Shown here: positions 1-8,039 of the stretch, in pieces
How the letters are laid out: the number at the start of each line of letters is the position of its first letter
Position numbering within the stretch: the first letter of the stretch is position 1
Source of the DNA: Caballeronia calidae
GTDB lineage: Bacteria > Pseudomonadota > Gammaproteobacteria > Burkholderiales > Burkholderiaceae
DNA: 64,000 nucleotides
Assembly: GCF_900044055.2 (NCBI RefSeq)
Contig: NZ_FCOX02000019.1
Coordinates: forward strand, 62,001-126,000
Direction of reading: 5' to 3'
Translations under genes and position numbers: made by a program
Notes under the pieces: model-generated
The model's input: the letters and a program-made list of their open reading frames with translations, nothing else
What the model was told of the DNA's origin: nothing
Databases searched by the model: none

Positions 1-405
1 GATCGTGTCGGCGAGCGCCGCTGGCATACCGTGATTCCGATGCTGCTGATCGGTCTGGGACTGCTCGCGACTTCGTTGAGCGGCGCATTGGTGCCGACCG
101 TCGCGATGTTGTGCGCGGTGCTCGTCGGCGCGTATTCGTTCAAGGGCCCGTTCTGGGCGCTCGCGACGGGCATGCTGTCGAACAGCGCGGTCGCGGCGGG
201 TCTCGCCACGGTGAATGCGATCGCGAACCTGCTCGGCGGCGGCCTGATGGTCAACGTCTACGGCTGGGTCAAGGAAGCGACGGGCAGCTATGCGCTCGCG
301 TTGATGCCGCTCGCGATTCTCACGCTCGTCAGCGTGACGACCTTGCTGCTGTTGACGCGCAATGGGCACGCAAGACAGTTGACGAACAAGACGGAGACTG
401 TCTGA
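1..405 (+). CDS. MFS transporter, C-terminal part (gene runs in from before the window)
   Basis: The reading frame is open from base 1 and ends at 403-405, giving about 134 residues with no start in the window. The opening residues DRVGERRWH resemble the cytoplasmic loop between helices of anion:cation symporter-type MFS proteins. Four to five hydrophobic segments follow, with the late-helix motif ANLLGGGLMVNVYGWVKEATG typical of the ACS family. Such proteins import organic acids or sugar acids through the inner membrane. The amidohydrolase starts 2 bases after the stop, so the two genes are almost certainly co-transcribed, and the substrate may be the hydrolase's lactone or acid. The specific substrate cannot be read from this fragment. 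Confidence 0.85.
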   Translation, partial: DRVGERRWHTVIPMLLIGLGLLATSLSGALVPTVAMLCAVLVGAYSFKGPFWALATGMLSNSAVAAGLATVNAIANLLGGGLMVNVYGWVKEATGSYALALMPLAILTLVSVTTLLLLTRNGHARQLTNKTETV

Positions 406-407
406 GC

Positions 408-1337
408 ATGACGACGAACCGACGCGCGTTCCTGCGCTACGCGGGAGCGTTGACAGCCGCATGCGCGCTGCCGGCCACGACATTCGCCGATGAAACCTGG
501 TCGAGCGGCACGCAGCCGCCATCATTCAGATTGCCCGATGGCGCCATCGACTGCCACATGCATATCTACGACGACCGGTTTCCCATCGCGGCGGGCGCGA
601 CGCTGCGTCCGCCGAACGCGACGGTCGCGCAGTATCGGGCCTTGCAGAAGAGGCTCGGCGTGAGCCGAAACGTGGTCGTCACGCCATCGACGTACGGCAC
701 GGACAACCGCTGCACGCTGGACGCGCTGAAGCACTTCGGCGACGACGCGCGCGGCGTGGCCGTCGTCGATGCATCGGTGACGGACGACGAGCTTCACGCG
801 CTGCATCGCGGCGGCATCCGCGCGATCCGCTTCAACCTGAGCTTTCCGGGCGCGGCGACGGCGGAGATGATCGCACCGCTGGCGGCGCGCATCGCGAATC
901 TCGGATGGCATATCGAGATCGTGATTCCGGGCGCGAAGCTTCCCGCCATCGAAAGTCAGTTGTCGGCGTTGCCGTGTCCGCTCGTCATCGACCATATCGC
1001 GCACGTGCCGCAGCCGGAAGGCACGTCGTCCGAGGCGTTCCGCGCGGCGCGCCGGCTCGTCGAGAAGGGCAATACGTGGATCACGTTGTCGGGCCCATAC
1101 GTCGACACGAAATCGGGCGCGCCGGCGTATGCGGACGTCGCGCCGGTCGCGAAGGCGTTCATCGACATGGCGCCGGAGCGGATGCTGTGGGGCACGGACT
1201 GGCCGCATCCGAGCGAGAAGGGCGCGAAGCCCGGCGACGCGATTCTGGTCGATGTGATCGCCGGATGGATCGGCCGCGCCGACTGGCAACGGATGATCTT
1301 CGTGTCGAATCCGGCGAAGCTGTATGGGTTCGCGTAG
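408..1337 (+). CDS. Tat-exported amidohydrolase (amidohydrolase 2 family)
   Basis: This 309-residue protein starts at ATG 408, directly after the transporter stop. Its N-terminus has a twin-arginine signal (NRRAFLRYAG, then an Ala-rich core). The metal-binding HxH motif of the amidohydrolase 2 (LigI/galactarolactone isomerase) superfamily is at residues 50-52 (CHMHIYD). The C-terminal WGTDWPHP motif supplies the expected active-site aspartate. Related enzymes hydrolyse or isomerise lactones such as 2-pyrone-4,6-dicarboxylate or D-galactarolactone. Export to the periplasm and coupling to an organic-anion MFS transporter suggest that it processes the substrate before uptake, which is an inference. 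The family assignment is firm; the substrate is unknown. Confidence 0.8.
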   Translation: MTTNRRAFLRYAGALTAACALPATTFADETWSSGTQPPSFRLPDGAIDCHMHIYDDRFPIAAGATLRPPNATVAQYRALQKRLGVSRNVVVTPSTYGTDNRCTLDALKHFGDDARGVAVVDASVTDDELHALHRGGIRAIRFNLSFPGAATAEMIAPLAARIANLGWHIEIVIPGAKLPAIESQLSALPCPLVIDHIAHVPQPEGTSSEAFRAARRLVEKGNTWITLSGPYVDTKSGAPAYADVAPVAKAFIDMAPERMLWGTDWPHPSEKGAKPGDAILVDVIAGWIGRADWQRMIFVSNPAKLYGFA

Positions 1338-1464
1338 CGCGGGCGCAATTCGCTGAAGTGGGTTGAGAACCGGCCGCTGTCCGCCGCGTTGCGCTTCGAT
1401 GTCGCGCATTAAGATGTTTTCTGTCTCTCTTGCTCTTTCTTCTCCGGGAAGTGAGCGATCTTCG

Positions 1465-1500
1465 CGTCGTGCGGATTCCGTTCCGCACGACGTTTTCTTT
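1465..1500 (+). terminator. Rho-independent terminator after the amidohydrolase
   Basis: A perfect 11-bp stem (1465-1475 pairs with 1482-1492, CGTCGTGCGGA) has a 6-base loop and is followed by TTTTCTTTTG. It lies 128 bases past the amidohydrolase stop and 63 bases before the AraC gene, so it separates the two units. Confidence 0.85.
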
Positions 1501-1562
1501 TGCGGACGGGGTTTGCGCGCGTCGGGCTACACTACGTCCACACTTTTCGCGCTCCCAACGCC

Positions 1563-2072
1563 ATGCCATCCCGCGATCACGACAGCGCCGACGCCCTGCA
1601 GGATCCCGCTCTGCTGCGCCGTCTCCTGCGCGCCAAGGACCGCATGGACGCGTCCTCGCACGAAGCCTGGCCGGTCCGCCGTCTCGCCGCCGTCAGCGGC
1701 GTGTCCGAAGCGCATTTCGCGCGCTCGTTCAAGCGCGCGTTCGGCATTCCGCCGCATCGCTATCTGCTCACGCGGCGCATCGAGCAGGCCGTCACGCTGT
1801 TGCGCGACACCGATCTCGCCATCACGGACATCGCCTTCGTCACGGGCTGGGAAAGCCTCGGCACCTTCGGCCGCATCTTCCGCGACATCACCGGCCGCAG
1901 CCCCGGCGCGATGCGCATCGAATCCCGCGCCGATGCCGCCGCGCTCGGGCGCGTGCCCGCGTGCGTGCTGAAGGCGGCGCAGCGCCCCGATCTCACGATG
2001 GCAGTTTTGGAGAAGCGGCGGCGCGTCGCGAAAGGTACAGTGCGGCCATCTTCAACGAAGGAGGTCACATGA
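1563..2072 (+). CDS. Short AraC-family transcriptional regulator
   Basis: The protein has 169 residues from ATG 1563. The region from about residue 35 to 125 is a complete AraC/XylS double helix-turn-helix: VRRLAAVSGVSEAHFARSFK for the first helix pair and the AITDIAFVTGWESLGTFGRIF recognition segment for the second. There is no N-terminal sensory or cupin domain, so it is a near-minimal DNA-binding protein. Its stop overlaps the ATG of the downstream VOC gene by ATGA (2069-2072), which shows translational coupling. This arrangement, a small AraC protein in front of a glyoxalase-fold protein, is common in proteobacteria. It probably regulates its own operon; the signal is unknown. Confidence 0.85.
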   Translation: MPSRDHDSADALQDPALLRRLLRAKDRMDASSHEAWPVRRLAAVSGVSEAHFARSFKRAFGIPPHRYLLTRRIEQAVTLLRDTDLAITDIAFVTGWESLGTFGRIFRDITGRSPGAMRIESRADAAALGRVPACVLKAAQRPDLTMAVLEKRRRVAKGTVRPSSTKEVT

Positions 2073-2485
2073 ACCAGGGCATCAGCGTGGTGGGCGTGTA
2101 TGTCGACGATCAGGACGAAGCGCTCGCGTTTTACGTCGGCAAGCTCGGCTTTCGCGTCCACACGGATGTGCGCAACGGCGCTTACCGATGGCTCACCGTG
2201 CAGCATCCGGATCAGCCGTCGTTCCAGCTCGGCCTGTTCGCGCCGGGGCCGCCCGTTCACGACGACGCCACCGCGCACACGCTGCGGGCGATGGTCGCGA
2301 AGGGCGCGATGCCGCCGCTCGTGCTGTCCGTCGCGGACTGCCGCGCCACGTATGAGCGCCTGAAAGCGGGCGGCGTGGAGTTCACGCAGGAGCCGGTCGA
2401 GCGCTTCGGCAGCGTCGACGCCGGATTCCGCGATCCTGCCGGCAACGGCTGGAAGATGATTCAGGCGCCGCGCAACGACGCCTGA
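2069..2485 (+). CDS. VOC (glyoxalase/bleomycin-resistance) family protein
   Basis: This 138-residue protein begins at ATG 2069 behind an AAGGAGG-like ribosome site inside the end of the AraC gene. It shows the paired beta-alpha-beta-beta-beta pattern of the vicinal oxygen chelate fold: an opening GVYVDDQDEALAFYVGKLGF segment and a closing FRDPAGNGWKMIQ segment, where the family often places a metal-binding acidic residue. Relatives include glyoxalases, extradiol dioxygenases and binding-only resistance proteins. The AraC coupling suggests induced expression, but the ligand or substrate cannot be told from sequence. Confidence 0.85.
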   Translation: MNQGISVVGVYVDDQDEALAFYVGKLGFRVHTDVRNGAYRWLTVQHPDQPSFQLGLFAPGPPVHDDATAHTLRAMVAKGAMPPLVLSVADCRATYERLKAGGVEFTQEPVERFGSVDAGFRDPAGNGWKMIQAPRNDA

Positions 2486-2572
2486 GATCGACGACTGACC
2501 GCGCCTCGGATCGGGACACGATCCGTCCGCATCGGCCCGCAAGATACGGTCTGTTCGCAGAGTATTTACAAC

Positions 2573-3103
2573 ATGATGACCGTATCGACCTCGCTCGAAT
2601 CGCCGCGGCGCGATTCCGTTTCCGCGCATGACCCGCCTCGCGACACACGATCGCTCGTGCTGGCGTGGATCAGGCGCGCCCGCGAATCGCAGATTCGCCA
2701 TTACACGATGGCCGATCGCCTCACGCGCTACGGCAGGCGGCTCGGCCTAGCCGTCATCGGCATCACGGCGGCGACGGGCACGTCGGCGTTTCTGTCGCTC
2801 GTCGCGACGGGCGTGTCGCCGGGCGTGCGCGTCGCTATCGGCATGACGAGTCTGAGCGCCGCCGTGCTCGCGTCGTTGCAGACCTTTCTGCGCTACAGCG
2901 AGCGCGCCGAGCTGCATCGCCGGGCGGGCGCGCAGTACGGCGCGGTGCGGCGTCGGCTCGAAGCGATCCACGCGGCCGATTCCCGCGCGCCCGACGTGCG
3001 CGAGATCGACGCCGTGCGCGACGAGCTCGATCACATCGCGCAGACCGCGCCGCATCTGCCGCGCCGGCTGGCAGTCAGCGCGCCGGTGAGCGATCCTCGC
3101 TGA
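2573..3103 (+). CDS. Stand-alone SLATT-type two-TM protein (DUF4231-like)
   Basis: The protein has 176 residues. A polar N-terminus with an amphipathic helix (ESQIRHYTMADR, residues 38-49) precedes two hydrophobic segments at about 58-78 and 85-105, separated by a short loop. A long cytoplasmic helix (RYSERAELHRRAGAQYGAVR, about 107-126) follows. This layout, helix-TM-TM-helix with conserved aromatic and His/Arg positions around the membrane pair, matches the SLATT domain family. Such domains are described as pore-forming effectors of nucleotide-signalling systems and also occur alone. No SMODS, SLOG or nucleotidyltransferase gene is adjacent. Its 3' end overlaps the convergent GlxA-type gene by 29 bases. 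The domain call rests on pattern recognition only. Confidence 0.6.
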   Translation: MMTVSTSLESPRRDSVSAHDPPRDTRSLVLAWIRRARESQIRHYTMADRLTRYGRRLGLAVIGITAATGTSAFLSLVATGVSPGVRVAIGMTSLSAAVLASLQTFLRYSERAELHRRAGAQYGAVRRRLEAIHAADSRAPDVREIDAVRDELDHIAQTAPHLPRRLAVSAPVSDPR

Positions 3104-4127
3104 TGCATCCGATCGCGTCGCGCATCGCGCCGAAGCGTCGGCGATATTGCGCCGGCGTGAGGCTCACCTTGCGCCGGAACAGGCGGCTGAAGAACCCGGC
3201 GTCTTCATAGCCGACTTCATTGGCGATGGCCTCGATCGGCTGATGATCCGTTTCGAGCATCTGCTTGGCTTCCTCCAGCCGCAGCGTGTGCACGTAAGCG
3301 AGCGGCGACATGCCTGTCGCCAGCTGGAAGCGCCGGTTGAACGAGCGCTCGGGCAGGCCGCTCATCTGCATCATCGCGCTGACGGGCGAGGGCTGCGCGT
3401 AATGCTCGGCAATCCACGACTGGCAGCGCGCGATGACGGCATCTTCCGCCTGCCGCGTGCGCGCGAGCCGCGCGAACGGCTGCTGGCCGACGTCGTGCCA
3501 GTCGACCAGATTGATGCGCGCCGTCTGCATCGCGGTTTCGATGCCCGCGAGCCGCGCGATCAGATACAGCGCGAGATCGAGCCACGACGTGCCGCCGCCC
3601 GCCATGATGAGCCGCTCGCCGTCGCCCGACGCGACGAGCGCGCGATGCGAACGCACCTTGATCGACGGATAGCGCCGCGCCATGAAATCGCAGTACGCCC
3701 AGTGCGTGGTGGCGTCGAGGCCGTCGAGCAGGCCCGCTTCCGCGAGCAGGATCGCGCCGGAGCAGGCCGTCGCGAGAATCTTGCCTTGCGCGTGACAGCG
3801 CTTCAGGCACGCGATCTCTTCGTCGAAGCGGCCCGCGAGCGGCTCGCCGGGCGGCACGAGCAACTCGGGCACGCAGATGACGTCGGCGTTGTCGCAGGCA
3901 TCGAGCGTCGCGTCCGCCGTGATGCGCACGTTGTTGCCCGCGACGAACGCGCCGCCGTGCCGCGACACGACCACAGGCGCGATCGGCGCGAGCCCCGGCG
4001 TGCCTTCGACGATGAGACCCCAGTCGCGTCCCGCCGACATGAACATGTCGTACATGCCATACACCACCGACGCCGATGTCTCGGGCAGCGCGAGGATGCA
4101 GATGCGCACGGGTGATCGGTCGTTCAT
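3075..4127 (-). CDS. GlxA-family regulator (DJ-1/PfpI domain plus AraC HTH)
   Basis: The protein has 350 residues. An N-terminal DJ-1/PfpI-like domain (about residues 6-190) contains the nucleophile-elbow segment ATACSGAILLAEAGLLDG. A C-terminal AraC/XylS DNA-binding domain spans about 225-335 (SGLPERSFNRRFQLATGMSP and IANEVGYEDAGFFSRLFRRK). The length and order are standard for the GlxA/FtrA group, whose known members control choline, carnitine, arginine or glycine-betaine catabolism. It is transcribed away from the homocysteine-methyltransferase-like gene that starts 215 bases away, which makes that gene a plausible target. The 3' end runs 29 bases into the convergent SLATT gene. Confidence 0.9.
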   Translation of the reverse strand: MNDRSPVRICILALPETSASVVYGMYDMFMSAGRDWGLIVEGTPGLAPIAPVVVSRHGGAFVAGNNVRITADATLDACDNADVICVPELLVPPGEPLAGRFDEEIACLKRCHAQGKILATACSGAILLAEAGLLDGLDATTHWAYCDFMARRYPSIKVRSHRALVASGDGERLIMAGGGTSWLDLALYLIARLAGIETAMQTARINLVDWHDVGQQPFARLARTRQAEDAVIARCQSWIAEHYAQPSPVSAMMQMSGLPERSFNRRFQLATGMSPLAYVHTLRLEEAKQMLETDHQPIEAIANEVGYEDAGFFSRLFRRKVSLTPAQYRRRFGAMRDAIGCISEDRSPAR

Positions 4128-4342
4128 GGCCGTTTTGTCCGGTAAGTTGCCGAAATGGCTTTGGCGTCATGCGGGCGCCGGTCGTATCGTGGGTCCGTCG
4201 CAATGTTATTAAAGTGTAAGGAAGGCGTTCGCGCCAGCGCGCATCGCAGCGACGGGCGCGCGGGCGAGCGTGTTGTAGCTCCTTCTTTCATTGGACATTG
4301 CCGGCGCACTTCCTGACGTGACCTCGTTGACGGAGCAAGACC

Positions 4343-5311
4343 ATGAGCCAGTACCGCACGCACCTTCCGCAGCTCGACGACGCGCTTTTCATGACCGACG
4401 GCGGCATCGAAACGACGCTGATCTTTCACGAAGGCATCGAGCTGCCTTGCTTCGCCGCGTTCGATCTCCTGAAGGACGCTGCGGGCACGGCGCGCCTCGA
4501 AACCTATTTCCGGCGCTATGCGGGCCTCGCGCGAAGCGAGGGCATCGGTCTCGTGCTCGAAGCGCCGACCTGGCGCGCGAATGCGGACTGGGGCCGCAAG
4601 CTGGGCTATTCGGCCGAAGCGCTCGCGGAAGCCAACCGGCGCGCGATCGATCTGCTCGTGCGGGTGCGCGACGAGTTCGAGTCGCCGGACACGCCCATCG
4701 TCATCAGCGGATGTCTGGGCCCGCGCGGCGATGGGTATCGCATCGATTCACGCATGACGCGCGAAGAAGCGCGAGCGTATCACCAGCCGCAGATCGACAC
4801 GCTCGCGGCGACGGAAGCCGACATGATCGCGGCGTTCACGATCACGTATCCGGAAGAGGGCATCGGCGTGATCGATGCCGCGCGCTCGCGCGCCATGCCC
4901 GTCGCGATTTCGTTCACGCTGGAGACCGACGGACGCCTGCCTTCGGGCGACGCGTTGCGCGATGTCATCGAGCGCGCCGATGCGCAGACGGATGCCTATG
5001 CCGCGTACTACATGATCAACTGCGCGCATCCGTCGCATTTCGAAACCGTGCTGGGCGATGGCGGCGCATGGCGGGACCGCGTGCATGGCATCCGCGCGAA
5101 CGCTTCACGGCTGAGTCATGCCGAACTCGACGAAGCCGCCGATCTCGACGACGGCAATCCCGAGGAACTCGGCGCGCAATATCGCGCGTTGAATGGGTTG
5201 CTGCCGCGCCTGAACGTGGTGGGCGGATGCTGCGGCACGGATCATCGCCATGTGGGCGCGATCTGCAGCGCGATGAAGGGCGCGAGAGGGCAGTACGCGA
5301 ACGCGATTTGA
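4343..5311 (+). CDS. Homocysteine S-methyltransferase family protein
   Basis: The protein has 322 residues with a GGAG ribosome site just upstream. It is a TIM-barrel homocysteine S-methyltransferase domain: the opening DGGIETTLIFHEGIELPCF, then the three zinc-ligand cysteines expected of the family at C227 (MINCAHPSHF) and C296-C297 (VVGGCCGTDHRHV). Family members move a methyl group from S-methylmethionine or a betaine to homocysteine. No methionine-biosynthesis genes are nearby. The divergent GlxA-type regulator suggests a role in demethylating a methylated amine or sulfonium compound, which is inference from context. Confidence 0.85.
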   Translation: MSQYRTHLPQLDDALFMTDGGIETTLIFHEGIELPCFAAFDLLKDAAGTARLETYFRRYAGLARSEGIGLVLEAPTWRANADWGRKLGYSAEALAEANRRAIDLLVRVRDEFESPDTPIVISGCLGPRGDGYRIDSRMTREEARAYHQPQIDTLAATEADMIAAFTITYPEEGIGVIDAARSRAMPVAISFTLETDGRLPSGDALRDVIERADAQTDAYAAYYMINCAHPSHFETVLGDGGAWRDRVHGIRANASRLSHAELDEAADLDDGNPEELGAQYRALNGLLPRLNVVGGCCGTDHRHVGAICSAMKGARGQYANAI

Positions 5312-5606
5312 TTCGCGGTGGCGGATGGCGGGCGCTATCGGCGTTTCGAGGTACGAACGATTTGCGGGGATATCGAGGCTCGACCGTCGCGAGAAGAACT
5401 GCCGAATACGCTCTTTTCGCGACCGTCGAACGCGCTCGCAAGCATCGACATCGATGCTCGATTCACCTGATGATTGCGCGCGGTTCGATGCCTTTGTTAG
5501 CGCTTTCGAAACACTGTCCGGTGTGCTACGGTGATCCGTATGCATGCTTGCGGGCGATCGCTGATTGTCGATCGGCCTTCCGAAATGATTCGGACGGAGT
5601 GTGACG

Positions 5607-6518
5607 ATGGACCAGCGAAGCGGCTCACTGTCGCTTTATTCCGTGATCTGCCCCAGATGCGAGACGCTTTCCTCCGTGGAGGAGAATTCGTGCCCATACT
5701 GCGGCGCCGATCGCCACGGCGCGGTGCTCACGAGCGGCGCAATAACGGCGGTGCAGGCGGTCGAAGCGTCGCGCGGCGCGAGGCGCCATCTGCTCGAACT
5801 GACCGATGTGAACCGCGTCGAGTGCTTCCCGAACCGTGCCGGATATGAAGCGCGTTTGCCCGCGCCCGCGGTCGACCGTGTGTCCGTGCTCGAAGCGCCG
5901 CGCAGGTCGAATTCCATGCTGGCCACCGTCGCAATGGCGGGCGTCGTGATCGGCGCATGTGTTCTCGTGCGCGGCTACTTCGAACATCAGCCGTCCGCGC
6001 CGCGCGCCGGAGCGGTTCCTGTCGCGGTCGCGGGAACCGTCCGTCAGGTCGCTCCGAAGATGGATGTTGCCGACAGAGTCTTGGAAGCCCGATCTCCCGA
6101 TGCGCCGACTTCTCCGGTTCACACTGCTTCGCCGTTGATTCCGGTGGTCGCGTCGAGCAAGGACAGCACGCATCAACCGGTGGCTTCCCAACGCCCGATC
6201 GAAACGAAGCCTCCGGCGGCCCGCACGGTGCGCCCGCAAAAGACCGCTTCCAAAGCCGCCGCCGCGTGCCCGCAAAAATCGGATCGCGCGTGCGCAGGGA
6301 CGACGCAGCGCCAGGCGTCGAAAGCGCAACAGAAACGCGTCGAGCCGAAGCGCGCGGAGCCGAAGCAACGGCAAGCGAGCAAGGCGCCCGCTCATCCCGA
6401 AGCCGCGCAAGCGAAATCCGGAACGAAGGATTTCCAGAAAGTGACGGCCATTCCCGCGCCCGTCAAACCCGCCATGACAGCCGACGACAGCTGGAAACCC
6501 AGCAAGAAGAACAACTAG
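5607..6518 (+). CDS. Zinc-ribbon, single-pass membrane protein with Lys/Ala-rich tail
   Basis: The protein has 303 residues. ATG 5607 is preferred over GTG 5601 because GGAG at 5596-5599 is correctly spaced only for the ATG. Residues 15-32 carry a zinc ribbon (C15PRC18 and C29PYC32). One hydrophobic segment lies at about 104-122. The rest, roughly residues 125-303, is low-complexity and rich in Ala, Pro, Lys, Arg and Gln (repeated AEPKQRQASK-like and VEPKR-like stretches), consistent with a periplasmic, wall-interacting or disordered arm. I do not recognise a named family. The topology is an N-terminal cytoplasmic ribbon and a long basic C-terminal arm. Confidence 0.65.
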   Translation: MDQRSGSLSLYSVICPRCETLSSVEENSCPYCGADRHGAVLTSGAITAVQAVEASRGARRHLLELTDVNRVECFPNRAGYEARLPAPAVDRVSVLEAPRRSNSMLATVAMAGVVIGACVLVRGYFEHQPSAPRAGAVPVAVAGTVRQVAPKMDVADRVLEARSPDAPTSPVHTASPLIPVVASSKDSTHQPVASQRPIETKPPAARTVRPQKTASKAAAACPQKSDRACAGTTQRQASKAQQKRVEPKRAEPKQRQASKAPAHPEAAQAKSGTKDFQKVTAIPAPVKPAMTADDSWKPSKKNN

Positions 6519-6551
6519 CGCGGACTGAAGAGAGGAAAGCTCGATGAGGAT

Positions 6552-6576
6552 GCGCTTCGCGCGACACGCGAAGCGC
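6552..6576. terminator. Bidirectional hairpin between convergent genes
   Basis: A perfect 10-bp inverted repeat (GCGCTTCGCG at 6552-6561, partner at 6567-6576) has a 5-base loop and lies between the convergent zinc-ribbon gene and the 72-residue gene. No clear T-run follows on either strand, so it may stabilise mRNA ends and not terminate strongly. Confidence 0.5.
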
Positions 6577-6586
6577 GTTGCGATGG

Positions 6587-6805
6587 TTACTCGGCGGCTT
6601 GCCAGTGGTCGTCGACGGTCTTGTCGGTGATACGCACCTTCGCCAGCATGGGCGAATAGCCGCGCAGCTTGATCTCGTCGACGGCGAGCCGCTCCGAGCG
6701 ATAAACCTGCTGCGTGATTCTCGTGCCGTCGTGGAATTCGAGGGCATAGCCGTCGATCGGTCCCCACTGGCCCTTCGGCATCGGTTCGATATAGACATTC
6801 TGCAT
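6587..6805 (-). CDS. Small conserved-looking hypothetical protein (72 aa)
   Basis: The start is set at ATG 6803-6805 (protein begins MQNVYIEPMPKGQWGPIDGY) because a GGAGAAA ribosome site stands directly before it; the longer frame has none. The 72-residue product is acidic-basic mixed and without signal peptide or membrane segment. It contains an apparent small beta-rich domain (ALEFHDGTRITQQVYRSE) and ends DDHWQAAE. I do not recognise it. It is a single-gene unit preceded by a perfect palindrome at 6861-6878 that may be an operator. Confidence 0.6.
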   Translation of the reverse strand: MQNVYIEPMPKGQWGPIDGYALEFHDGTRITQQVYRSERLAVDEIKLRGYSPMLAKVRITDKTVDDHWQAAE

Positions 6806-6860
6806 CGCGTTTCTCCAGCGTGATTGGAAAGCACTGGGCGGTTCGCAGCGGCGAACGTGC

Positions 6861-6878
6861 ACCTCTTGTATAAGAGGT
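6861..6878. promoter_or_regulatory. Palindrome upstream of the 72-aa gene
   Basis: ACCTCTT-GTAT-AAGAGGT is a perfect 7-bp inverted repeat with a 4-base centre in an AT-richer stretch 56 bases upstream of the start at 6805. Its position suits an operator. The protein that would bind is unknown. Confidence 0.4.
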
Positions 6879-7092
6879 TATCGAAGAAACGGCGACGGGC
6901 AGCATCGGTGCGTGGCGCCGCGCACCAAATAAAAACATAGAGAAATCAATGCGTTAAAGGCGATATTTCATGATGAGAAAGCCTGTTGTCCGATGTGCAA
7001 CCCGCGCCGTGCTGCCATGCAGCGCAAATTTTCGAGAAACGGACCTCAATTCCGTATCGTGAAATGCTCGGGCCGCGCGTCGCGGCGATGCC

Positions 7093-7935
7093 TCACAGGC
7101 CCAGACAGACCGCCCCGGCCGCGACGACCACGCACGCCAGCCAGCGTTTCGCGCTGACCGGCTCCTGGAGAAACACGCGCCCGATGAGCGCCGCGAACAC
7201 GACGCTCGTCTCGCGCAACGCGGAAACCGCGCCCATCGCGCCGGCCTGCATCGCCCAGATGACGATGCCGTAGGCGGCGATCGACACGAGCCCGCCCGCG
7301 AGCGACGAGCCCACGGCCATCGGCGTTTCCGTAAGCGGGGACCAGAGCGCGGGAGCGCCGCGCTTCGCGACGAAGATCACCGGCATGAGCCAGTAGAACA
7401 TGAACATCCACGCGGTGTAGGTGAGCGCTTCGCCGTCGGAGAGACGCACGCCGATGCCGTCGATGACGGTATAGATCGCGATGGTCACGCCCGTGGTCAA
7501 CGCGGCGAGCGCGCCCGCGCGCGACACGCGGCCGCCTTGCAACGCGAGCGCCATGATGCCGCCCGATATCAGCGCGATCCCGAGCGCGTGCAGCGGGCCG
7601 ATCGCCTCGTGCGCGAAGATCGCCGCGCCGAGCGTGACGAGCATCGGCGATGAGCCGCGCGCGATCGGATAAGCCTGCGCGAGATCGCCGCGACGATACG
7701 AGCGCACGAGGCTCACGTTATAGACGATGTGCACCAGACCCGAGGCGACGATATACGGCCACGCGGCTTTCGGCGGCAACGGCAGGTACAGCACGACGCA
7801 CGCGGAGACGACCCCGATGGCGATGCTCATCCAGGTCATCGAGAGGAAGCGGTCGCGATTGCCGTGAAGCATCGCGTTCCAGCTCGCGTGCAGCACCGCT
7901 GCAAAAAGGACGACACCGCCGGTATAGCTGAACAT
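7093..7935 (-). CDS. EamA/DMT-family transporter
   Basis: The start is placed at ATG 7933-7935 (MFSYTGGVVLFAAVLHASWN), giving 280 residues, the usual length for the drug/metabolite transporter superfamily. The longer frame would run into the divergent LysR gene. About ten hydrophobic helices in two repeated EamA halves are visible, with the N-terminal LHASWNAMLHG motif typical of this group. Such inner-membrane exporters move amino acids or metabolites. The LysR gene starts 104 bases away on the other strand and is the likely regulator. Confidence 0.85.
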   Translation of the reverse strand: MFSYTGGVVLFAAVLHASWNAMLHGNRDRFLSMTWMSIAIGVVSACVVLYLPLPPKAAWPYIVASGLVHIVYNVSLVRSYRRGDLAQAYPIARGSSPMLVTLGAAIFAHEAIGPLHALGIALISGGIMALALQGGRVSRAGALAALTTGVTIAIYTVIDGIGVRLSDGEALTYTAWMFMFYWLMPVIFVAKRGAPALWSPLTETPMAVGSSLAGGLVSIAAYGIVIWAMQAGAMGAVSALRETSVVFAALIGRVFLQEPVSAKRWLACVVVAAGAVCLGL

Positions 7936-8039
7936 GCGCTTTGTTTCGCTGATGTGACAGATGATTCGTAGAATATCTATCTTGTAGGCGGGCAACAAAC
8001 CATTAAAATTGCGCGGTCGCGTTAGAAAATCTCTTTCGA

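Noticed and set aside
2573..4127. SLATT-type gene as part of a defence island
   Set aside because: Neighbours are AraC, VOC, GlxA and methyltransferase genes. No nucleotidyltransferase, SLOG, restriction or toxin-antitoxin gene is present.
5312..5606. Intergenic stretch before the zinc-ribbon gene
   Set aside because: Short frames on both strands lack ribosome sites or family motifs. Nothing is supported beyond a promoter region for the gene at 5607.
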